Source: Balneolales bacterium (lineage in GTDB: Bacteria; Bacteroidota; Rhodothermia; Balneolales; HLUCCA01). Taken from it: a DNA stretch of 12,190 nt. Position numbers and translations under genes: made by a program. The notes beneath the pieces were generated by a model. That model was not told the DNA's origin, did not search any database, and saw only the letters and a program-made list of their open reading frames with translations. Of this stretch, positions 6,223-12,190 are shown one piece after another. Positions within the stretch are counted from its first letter, which is position 1; each line of letters begins with the position of its first letter. The stretch lies in NCBI GenBank assembly GCA_022565415.1, contig JAIUMT010000082.1:1-12190 (forward strand), written 5' to 3'.

Positions 6223-7290
6223 TCAACGAATAAGTTCCGAAAAAGGTATTTCACTTGACTTATTGTTTTTGTTTCTGAATTGATTAACTAAGTAAAATAT
6301 TAGCGTTAAAACAATGATGGTTATCATATTAGCCAAATGATTTACAGTGGCATAGGCTAGTGCCGTTATTGAGGGCACTGCATATAAAACAACCATTCCT
6401 TGTTGAACAATATAGTGAAAGGTTCCGATTCCGCCCGGCGATGGCAGCATCACGCCAACGGCGCCGATAACTGTGATAACAAACGCCTGTTCCCATCCAA
6501 ACGCGAACGTTTCCGGAAATCCGAATGCAAAAAAGGGCAAAAACGACATCAGAATGTATCCGCCCCAAATTATGATGGTATACAGAACAAATAGCGGCCA
6601 GTTTTTTAGATTTCGGATGGAAATCAGACCTCTGACAAAGCTTTTCATCATGGAAGCCGGTTTTGCGACAAACCCGTCGGCTCGCTCCGTTTCGTCGGCT
6701 ACGGAAACCTTTTTTCGAGCGCTTCTTCTTCTCAAATACCAAATCAGTCCGATTGTTAGAATAAACCCGGCCCCAATTACTAGTAACCCTGTCGTTGATG
6801 TTAATACTGTAATATACCAGGCGCCGTCTTCGCCAAAGATTTGATTCACCAGTCGCTGATCTGTAACTAAAAGTATGAAGGTAACCAAGAGCATGAGAAG
6901 CATCATGAACAAGTCGATAAGCCGTTCCGATACGATTGTTCCGAATAGGCGGGTTGTTTCGATTCCGGTGCTTTTGGCCACATAAACGGCTCGCAAAACC
7001 TCGCCGGCCCGCGGAATCACCATGTTTGATGTCAATCCGTAAAGCAGTCCCGAGAAAAGTGTAACCCGGCTGTTTGATGTGCCCGTTTCATCGTCGAGAA
7101 CCATTTTCCAGCGTTCTGCTCTGATGTAATTCCCGATGGTAACCACGAAAGCAAAAGGAATTGCCCACCAATAGGTTATGCTTTTTAGCTCAGAGATAAC
7201 ATCACCCGAGTCTACCTCTCTCAGACTTAGCCAAATGAATACAGCTGCAATTGATAATCCTATTAACAGGTGAATGATTCGTTTGACCAT
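6223..7290 (-). CDS. YbhN/AglD-type flippase-like membrane protein (LPG_synthase_TM, UPF0104)
   Basis: 355 residues, mostly membrane-embedded, with about eight hydrophobic segments, including around 5-23, 41-56, 124-144, 163-185, 233-256, 268-285 and 318-336. Family signatures are visible in order: A-E-R-W-K-M-V-L (about 58-65), V-I-P-R-A-G-E-V-L-R-A (91-101), S-E-R-L-I-D-L (121-127), L-P-S-P-G-G-I-G-T-F-H-Y (282-293) and H-L-A-N-M (318-322). The family covers the membrane domain of lysyl-phosphatidylglycerol synthase, YbhN and AglD. Proposed roles include lipid or lipid-linked-sugar translocation, and the substrate here is unknown. No soluble lysyl-transferase domain is attached, so MprF is excluded. 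A basic cytoplasmic loop lies near 186-220. The ATG is 7 bp after the lolA-like stop. Confidence 0.87.
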   Translation of the reverse strand: MVKRIIHLLIGLSIAAVFIWLSLREVDSGDVISELKSITYWWAIPFAFVVTIGNYIRAERWKMVLDDETGTSNSRVTLFSGLLYGLTSNMVIPRAGEVLRAVYVAKSTGIETTRLFGTIVSERLIDLFMMLLMLLVTFILLVTDQRLVNQIFGEDGAWYITVLTSTTGLLVIGAGFILTIGLIWYLRRRSARKKVSVADETERADGFVAKPASMMKSFVRGLISIRNLKNWPLFVLYTIIIWGGYILMSFLPFFAFGFPETFAFGWEQAFVITVIGAVGVMLPSPGGIGTFHYIVQQGMVVLYAVPSITALAYATVNHLANMITIIVLTLIFYLVNQFRNKNNKSSEIPFSELIR

Positions 7291-7297
7291 TTATCGT

Positions 7298-7912
7298 TTA
7301 TTCTCTGAGGTCAACTACTTCGGTATCAGCCGGGTAATCGAGCGTAAATAGATCACTGCGCATTCTTTCGAAGCGGCCAAATCGAAAATTTGTGCGTACG
7401 GAATTGTCCATTTGATCGATCGCATCAATTTGCATAGGACTTCCATCACGCGAAACGCGGATATTCACCTTGCTGAAAAGCTCAAACGGGTCGTCTGATG
7501 TAATTAAAATCGTGGTTGTTCCATCGTCTCCTGTAGAATCCTGACTCCGAAATGTGGCCTCGCTACTACCAAAAAAGCGCGACGGGGCGAATTCATCTTC
7601 CTCTGCGTCGTAATGGCTGATGATTACCCTTTTCTGGCGCACGTTATAAACGGTAGATACATCGCCGTTGACCACAATTTTCTGATCGGGAGTGTCGATT
7701 CGATAGCGATCTTTGCTAAACCAGATAGTTCCGTACGTTTCGGTAGTTTCATCGGTGAAGGAATCTGTAAAAAAGTGACTCATTTCAGCGCGGAACACCA
7801 CATCGCCGCTAAAGCGCTCTTTCAATTGCTTCAATGCCGGGGAATCGTTTGCTTGAAGCGTCGCCGCAACAAACAGCAAAATGGTGACCAAAATTGTGAT
7901 CTGTCGTGTCAT
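7298..7912 (-). CDS. lolA: LolA-like outer-membrane lipoprotein carrier
   Basis: 204 residues from the ATG at 7910-7912, one base after the ftsK stop. This start gives a clean signal peptide (M-T-R-Q-I-T-I-L-V-T-I-L-L-F-V-A, cleavage near A-T-L-Q-A/N-D). An in-frame ATG exists further upstream inside ftsK, but it would bury the signal peptide, so I reject it. The mature part follows the LolA pattern: a starting helix (A-L-K-Q-L-K-E-R-F), strands with G-T-I-W-F-S-K-D-R-Y-R-I-D-T-P-D-Q-K-I-V-V-N-G, then Y-N-V-R-Q-K-R-V-I-I. Next come a D-P-F-E-L-F segment and later strands with I-D-A-I-D-Q-M-D-N. LolA shuttles lipoproteins across the periplasm from LolCDE to the outer membrane. LolB was not seen, as is usual in Bacteroidota. 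A LolA-fold protein handling another lipid is possible. Confidence 0.85.
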   Translation of the reverse strand: MTRQITILVTILLFVAATLQANDSPALKQLKERFSGDVVFRAEMSHFFTDSFTDETTETYGTIWFSKDRYRIDTPDQKIVVNGDVSTVYNVRQKRVIISHYDAEEDEFAPSRFFGSSEATFRSQDSTGDDGTTTILITSDDPFELFSKVNIRVSRDGSPMQIDAIDQMDNSVRTNFRFGRFERMRSDLFTLDYPADTEVVDLRE

Positions 7913-7913
7913 A

Positions 7914-10532
7914 TTAATTGAGGTCGAGGCTTCGGAGGTGTTCATATAGTTCATCTTCATCGGCTATTAGTACTTCACGTGCAGTACTACCCTGGTACGG
8001 CCCAACAACTCCAGCAGCATAAAGCTGGTCAATTATTCGTCCGGCCCGGTTATAGCCAAGTTTAAGTTTGCGTTGAATCAACGATACCGATCCCTGCTGA
8101 TGCAAAACCACTACTTTCGCAGCTTCCTGAAACAAATCGTCCCGATCGTCGAGCTCTGGTATTCCGCTGTCGTTCGCATTGGGATCTTCGATTTTAGGCA
8201 AGTAATACGGATTATTATACCCAATCTGATTTCCAATAAACGCGTTAATACGCTCTACCTCTTCGGTCGAAACAAAGGCATTTTGCACCCGGACCATCCG
8301 GCCACCGTTAGATATCAACATATCTCCTCTACCAACGAGTTGATCGGCCCCCATCGTATCTAAAATTGTTCGGGAGTCGATTTTTGATGCAACTTGGTAT
8401 GCAATTCGCACCGGAAAGTTAGCTTTTATCGTTCCTGTGATAACATTTACGGATGGGCGCTGCGTTGCAACTACGAGGTGAATTCCCACGGCACGTGCCA
8501 ACTGGGCGATTCGGGCTATAGGTTCTTCGATCGCTTTTCCGGCCGTAATCATAAGGTCGGCCAACTCATCGATAACCACGACGATGTAAGGCAAGTGCCG
8601 ATGACCTAAATCATCTTCCAGTTTGCCCTCTTTGAATTTCTCATTATACGAGCGAATGTCGCGAACCATGCCCATTTTTAGCAGATCATAGCGGTTATCC
8701 ATTTCCAGAACCACGCTACTGAGCGCTTCCATCACCTTACTTGTATCGGTGATAATAGGTTCATCCATGTCGGGCAGCGTAGCCAAAAAGTGCTTTTGAA
8801 GATGGCGATATAGGGCTAGCTCAATTTTTTTCGGATCAACCAGGACAAATTTGAGGTTCTCGGGATGACATTTATACAACAAACAGGTAATGATGGTGTT
8901 TATTCCCACCGACTTACCCGATCCCGTTGCACCGGCAATAAGCAAGTGTGGCATCGTGGTAAGGTCCACCATAAACACTTCATTTTCGATCGTTTTACCG
9001 AACGCAACCGGCAGATTCATCTTAGATTCCACGAATTTTTTCGTGTTGATAAGCTGCTTGATGTAAACCGTTTCACGTTTTCTGTTCGGGACCTCGATTC
9101 CGACCGCTGATTTACCCGGAATCGGGGCGATGATTCGGAGTCCGTGAGTTGCCATCGCCATTTTCAGGTCGTTCGCATAGCTCTCAATCTTGCTAATTTT
9201 AACATCGGGGGCAGGTTGTAACTCATACAGCGTCACCGTCGGACCAACCACAGCCTCGATGCCAACAATCTCAATACCGTGTCGTTTAAGCTTATCCAGA
9301 ATGATAAGCTTGTTCTCTTTGATTTCTTCGAAATCGACCTCGTTACCATCAAGTGGAGGCGAATCAAGCAAATCAATAGTCGGGAATTTGTACTTAATAA
9401 CCGGGATACTTTGCTCTTGCTGAGCTTTTTCAAGATCGCGGGACTTCGCTTGTTCTTCCTCTTCGCCCACAGAGACGGTAATTTCCAGATCGTCTTCGGT
9501 TTCGGCGGGAAGTTGCTCTTTTTCCTTCTCGAGGATCGCGCGGTCGGGCATGATGCTGGTTCGGGATTCCTCGGCCTCGGATTTACGGCGCTCAGATTCC
9601 TGCTCGGTAGAACGCCTCACCATTTCTTCGTGCGATAGCTTCTCGGTTTGGTCTAGTTTCGTGGCCGAACCTTCTCCCGCGGCCTTGGTTTGCATGGTAG
9701 AAGGCTCCACATTCGATGGATTTCCATTGGTATTGACATTCGAAGCCCCAGAAGAATTCGACGAAACGTTGGTAGACGAAGACGCAGTTGCGTCGGCAGC
9801 ATCAGACGAATAAGCAGTTGTAGTCCTCGATGCGGAGGCAGCCTCAGCGGCAACTCGCGATGCCTCAGCCTTTTTCTCCTCACGCTTAGCGCGACGCTCT
9901 TCCATCCAATCCTTGACGCTTTCAGTCCAGTCGCGAACGCGATCTACTGTCGCCTGAATGTCCCGATCGATCAGCAACAACAGCAATACCAAAGAAAATG
10001 CCACAAGTAGAATAAACGATCCAATCGAACCGGTTAACATCAGCATTATCTGAGAAATCGCCAATCCCGATGCACCACTCCAGTTCTCAAAAGGCAAATC
10101 CATCTCAATATTGAACCAGCCAATGAAGGTTGCCAACAATATCATACCACTTAGGGTCAAAATGGCAGGCCATTGCAGATCAGAAACCGATTTATGCCGA
10201 AATGTAAACCAGCCCAGTTGCATAACCAGAAACGCAACCAACACGCTGATGTAGCCAAAGAATTGCTGCACCAAAAAATGCGACATGTACGCACCAACTA
10301 CGCCCAAACCATTACTGATTCGTGCATTGGCCATAGGGTCGGGACGCAACAATGCACCAAGTCCGCTATCAGAGATTACCACATAATCATCGGGTTTATG
10401 CGTAATAATGCTGATAGCCGTAAGCACGCCGATAACCATCAGTAATAACCCTGTTATCTCAATCTTTCGATCGGGAGTCAGAACTGGCTTTTTGGCAGAT
10501 TCAGGCGTTGGTGATACTTTTTTTCTAGCCAT
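7914..10532 (-). CDS. ftsK: DNA translocase FtsK/SpoIIIE
   Basis: 872 residues with the complete FtsK layout. The N-terminus has about four TM helices (around 26-44, 91-112, 121-141 and 157-189) that anchor it at the septum. A charged and low-complexity linker (about 205-375) contains a Ser/Asn/Thr/Ala-rich stretch (232-280). The alpha domain is at about 380-500 and the RecA-like motor at 500-790, with Walker A G-A-T-G-S-G-K-S (534-541), Walker B V-V-V-I-D-E-L-A-D-L (651-660) and A-T-Q-R-P-S-V-N-V-I-T-G (689-700). The winged-helix gamma domain (about 801-868) reads polarity sequences and activates XerCD at dif. It pumps sister chromosomes apart during septum closure. The ATG at 10530-10532 is 2 bp after the comB stop. 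The N-terminal part is long enough for a division role, and no damage is visible. Confidence 0.97.
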   Translation of the reverse strand: MARKKVSPTPESAKKPVLTPDRKIEITGLLLMVIGVLTAISIITHKPDDYVVISDSGLGALLRPDPMANARISNGLGVVGAYMSHFLVQQFFGYISVLVAFLVMQLGWFTFRHKSVSDLQWPAILTLSGMILLATFIGWFNIEMDLPFENWSGASGLAISQIMLMLTGSIGSFILLVAFSLVLLLLLIDRDIQATVDRVRDWTESVKDWMEERRAKREEKKAEASRVAAEAASASRTTTAYSSDAADATASSSTNVSSNSSGASNVNTNGNPSNVEPSTMQTKAAGEGSATKLDQTEKLSHEEMVRRSTEQESERRKSEAEESRTSIMPDRAILEKEKEQLPAETEDDLEITVSVGEEEEQAKSRDLEKAQQEQSIPVIKYKFPTIDLLDSPPLDGNEVDFEEIKENKLIILDKLKRHGIEIVGIEAVVGPTVTLYELQPAPDVKISKIESYANDLKMAMATHGLRIIAPIPGKSAVGIEVPNRKRETVYIKQLINTKKFVESKMNLPVAFGKTIENEVFMVDLTTMPHLLIAGATGSGKSVGINTIITCLLYKCHPENLKFVLVDPKKIELALYRHLQKHFLATLPDMDEPIITDTSKVMEALSSVVLEMDNRYDLLKMGMVRDIRSYNEKFKEGKLEDDLGHRHLPYIVVVIDELADLMITAGKAIEEPIARIAQLARAVGIHLVVATQRPSVNVITGTIKANFPVRIAYQVASKIDSRTILDTMGADQLVGRGDMLISNGGRMVRVQNAFVSTEEVERINAFIGNQIGYNNPYYLPKIEDPNANDSGIPELDDRDDLFQEAAKVVVLHQQGSVSLIQRKLKLGYNRAGRIIDQLYAAGVVGPYQGSTAREVLIADEDELYEHLRSLDLN

Positions 10533-10534
10533 AA

Positions 10535-11257
10535 TTAAATTCGGATAATTCCTTCATCCACTACTGGCACGAACTGAAATTTATTTAGCTCGCAACAGTA
10601 TGCAATATCTTCTCCATATCCCATTTCTACAAGACGCTTGGCATGATTTGATACAGAAACCGTATCCAAAATGGTGTCTTTGTATCGATCGTATAGTCCA
10701 AAGGCGACTTTTGCACCATCTTTTGCATCATCAGGCAAATTGCCCTCATAATAAGTGCTGACGATATAGCCGGCACAAAGGACGTCCTCAAGCGATAAAC
10801 GGCCTTTCCATCCGGCACAAACGATGATAATTTCCGATTCGTCGTCTATTACCGACTTTGCCACAGCCGCAGCATTGAGAAATCCGGCCACAATAACCTT
10901 CGATGCCAACGTACTTCGGGAAATTGCACGGGTTCCATTTGTCGTTGTTAATATAAGTGTTTTGCCCTCAACAACATCATTGGTGTATTCTGATGGAGAG
11001 TTGCCAAGGTCGTAACCTTCTATTTGCTTTCCGTCACGCTCGCCGCAAAGGAGGCAACCAGAAGGATCCAGATTTTGGGCAATTTTGCTGGCCTCACCCA
11101 TATCTGCAACCGGAATCACACTTTTTGCATTATTCGACAGGGCTGTAATTATGGTAGAACTAGCTCGAAGCACATCCACCACTATGACCGTTTTCCCCCT
11201 AACGTCGTCTTCTGAAAGGGATAATCCGGTCGTGTAAACATCAATATTTTTACTCAT
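10535..11257 (-). CDS. comB: ComB-family 2-phosphosulfolactate phosphatase-like protein
   Basis: 240 residues, the typical length. Family motifs in order are V-D-V-L-R-A-S-S-T-I (27-36), C-G-E-R-D-G-K-Q-I-E-G-Y-D-L-G-N-S-P (71-88), T-T-T-N-G-T-R-A-I (104-112) and C-A-G-W-K-G-R-L-S-L-E-D-V-L-C-A-G (147-163). ComB hydrolyses 2-phosphosulfolactate to sulfolactate, a step of coenzyme M synthesis in methanogens, and is a magnesium-dependent acid phosphatase. Many bacteria without coenzyme M carry homologues whose substrate is not settled; sulfolactate metabolism is one candidate. No other coenzyme M or sulfolactate gene is visible here. The ATG (11255-11257) is 4 bp after the gcvT stop and has an A-rich, Shine-Dalgarno-free leader. 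The gene ends 2 bp before ftsK, so co-expression with division genes is likely. Confidence 0.88.
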   Translation of the reverse strand: MSKNIDVYTTGLSLSEDDVRGKTVIVVDVLRASSTIITALSNNAKSVIPVADMGEASKIAQNLDPSGCLLCGERDGKQIEGYDLGNSPSEYTNDVVEGKTLILTTTNGTRAISRSTLASKVIVAGFLNAAAVAKSVIDDESEIIIVCAGWKGRLSLEDVLCAGYIVSTYYEGNLPDDAKDGAKVAFGLYDRYKDTILDTVSVSNHAKRLVEMGYGEDIAYCCELNKFQFVPVVDEGIIRI

Positions 11258-11261
11258 ACGT

Positions 11262-12190
11262 TTATTTTCGCTTTAAAAATGGGGGTCGGTCAATAATCGC
11301 CGGAAACAGGTTATTACGGATTTCAATAAATACATTCGTACCACTAACGGCCTCAGCGGCATCAACGTATGCCATTCCGATGCCTATTCCCAATGTTGGC
11401 GACTTGCCTCCGCTAGTAACTGTTCCGATTTGTCGACCTTCTTCGTTTTTCAGGATGTAGCCACTTCTGGGAATTGCCCGTTTATCGGTCGTGGTGAATC
11501 CCGTTAATTTTCGTTTAACTCCTGTTTCTTTTTGTGCCAGGAGGGCGTTTCTACCGCAAAAATCTCCTTTTTCCAGTTTCGTGACCCATCCGAGTCCGGC
11601 TTCTAAGGGAGTGGTTTCTTTGCTGATGTCGTTTCCATAAAGCGCAAAACCCATTTCAAGACGAAGGGTATCTCTGGCGCCGAGCCCGGCCGGAAGTATT
11701 CCTTTTTCAAAACCTGCTTCAAGTATGTAGTCCCAAATTTTGACTGAGTCTACTTTTCTGCTGTCGAAGTAGATTTCGAAGCCTTTTTCGCCTGTATAAC
11801 CGGTTGCCGACAAAATCACGTCGTCGAATCCGGCAAAATTCCCCGTTTCAAAGGTGTAAAATGCAATTTCGCTGAGGTTAACCTTTGTGAGTTTCTGGAG
11901 TATTTCGACCGATTTCGGACCCTGAACCGCGAGCAGGCACATCGAATCGGATTCGTCTTCAATGGTAGCACCGAACGATTCGTTAAGTTTAAGTAGCCAC
12001 TCGAGGTCTTTGTCTTTGTTTGAAGCGTTTACCACCAGCATGTAGTTGTCATCGGCGATTTTGTAGACAAGTAAGTCATCCACAATCCCACCATCTTCGT
12101 AGCACATTGCTGAATACTGAATTTTACCCGGGATTAGTTTCCTGGCGTCGTTAACCGTGGCAAACTGAATCAAATCCAGCGCCTTCGGAC
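11262..12190 (-). CDS. gcvT: Glycine cleavage system T protein (aminomethyltransferase), N-terminus beyond the window
   Basis: The frame is open from the right edge of the window to the TAA at 11262-11264 and shows 308 codons. GcvT is usually about 360 residues, so roughly 50-60 N-terminal residues are missing. A TTG codon at 12171-12173 is internal, because the in-frame residues before it (P-K-A-L-D) fit the family's G-P-x-A motif. Recognisable segments are P-G-K-I-Q-Y-S-A-M, G-G-I-V-D-D-L-L-V-Y, V-N-A-S-N, A-T-G-Y-T-G-E-K-G-F-E-I-Y, G-L-G-A-R-D-T-L-R-L-E-M-G, T-P-L-E-A-G-L-G-W and the C-terminal barrel-like G-T-V-T-S-G. It transfers the aminomethyl-lipoyl methylene of H protein to tetrahydrofolate and releases ammonia. 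No gcvH or gcvP is in the window. As the first visible gene of the array it probably lies near the promoter. Confidence 0.95.
   Translation of the reverse strand, partial: PKALDLIQFATVNDARKLIPGKIQYSAMCYEDGGIVDDLLVYKIADDNYMLVVNASNKDKDLEWLLKLNESFGATIEDESDSMCLLAVQGPKSVEILQKLTKVNLSEIAFYTFETGNFAGFDDVILSATGYTGEKGFEIYFDSRKVDSVKIWDYILEAGFEKGILPAGLGARDTLRLEMGFALYGNDISKETTPLEAGLGWVTKLEKGDFCGRNALLAQKETGVKRKLTGFTTTDKRAIPRSGYILKNEEGRQIGTVTSGGKSPTLGIGIGMAYVDAAEAVSGTNVFIEIRNNLFPAIIDRPPFLKRK

Noticed and set aside
6170..6226. Upstream TTG/ATG starts for the outer-membrane protein
   Set aside because: They would place I-L-I-L-Y-V-Y and further polar residues before the real signal peptide. The ATG at 6223 overlaps the previous stop and remains possible, but it is less likely on protein grounds.
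6329..6844. Other-frame open stretches across the YbhN-like gene
   Set aside because: The main frame shows clear family motifs and membrane helices. The alternatives have erratic Cys/His/Arg-rich composition with no recognisable motif.
7913..7960. Longer lolA-like start inside ftsK
   Set aside because: It adds 16 polar residues before the signal peptide and overlaps ftsK by dozens of bases. The ATG at 7910-7912 gives a standard signal peptide and a 1-bp gap.
12171..12173. TTG as the gcvT start
   Set aside because: The frame stays open to the window edge and the preceding residues fit the GcvT family, so the gene is simply cut by the window.
1..12190. CRISPR arrays, tRNA or rRNA genes, insertion sequences, phage genes
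   Set aside because: No regularly spaced repeats, no cloverleaf-like segments, and no transposase or integrase motifs were seen on either strand.

Overview
The window looks like a chromosomal segment from a Bacteroidota-like bacterium, most probably from the Balneolota/Rhodothermota side. This is inferred from the gene set (a SPOR protein with HU-type DNA-binding domains, an ExbB/ExbD/TonB-like trio, a LolA-like carrier, FtsK, a ComB-family phosphatase, GcvT). It also fits the near absence of Shine-Dalgarno sequences: starts are preceded by A/T-rich stretches. No database search was possible. Nothing suggests phage, transposon or plasmid DNA, and there are no tRNA, rRNA or CRISPR signals.

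Layout. Bases 1-155 carry the 3' end of a plus-strand gene resembling PQQ-dependent glucose/sorbosone-type dehydrogenases, followed by a strong intrinsic terminator (235-270). A roughly 380-bp convergent intergenic region (156-533) separates it from a long minus-strand array that runs to the right edge. In transcription order the array is: gcvT (truncated by the window edge), comB-family phosphatase, ftsK, lolA-like carrier, a YbhN/AglD-type flippase-like membrane protein, a beta-barrel outer-membrane protein, a small HU-like protein, an HU-TM-SPOR protein, exbB/tolQ, exbD/tolR and a TonB/TolA-like protein. Nearly all junctions are overlaps or gaps under 10 bp. The largest gap is 39 bp and no terminator is visible inside, so a single transcriptional unit is likely. 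Its promoter lies outside the window.

Functional theme. Apart from gcvT and comB, the array concerns the cell envelope and division: FtsK couples septation to chromosome segregation, LolA carries lipoproteins, the barrel sits in the outer membrane, the SPOR protein should bind septal peptidoglycan, and ExbB/ExbD/TonB-like proteins could energise the outer membrane or its constriction, as Tol-Pal does.

Most notable observation. The HU/SPOR locus is split. A 66-residue HU-like ORF ends at a TGA in the context GCT-AAA-AAC-TGA. The open frame that continues in the -1 register encodes a second, complete HU-like domain, then a long linker, a TM helix and a SPOR domain. That second frame has no ATG, GTG or TTG before the ATG at 3973, so an ORF caller that needs one of these starts would lose the whole second HU domain. 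Either one A was lost from an A-run, a programmed -1 frameshift occurs, or a CTG that overlaps the stop is used to restart.
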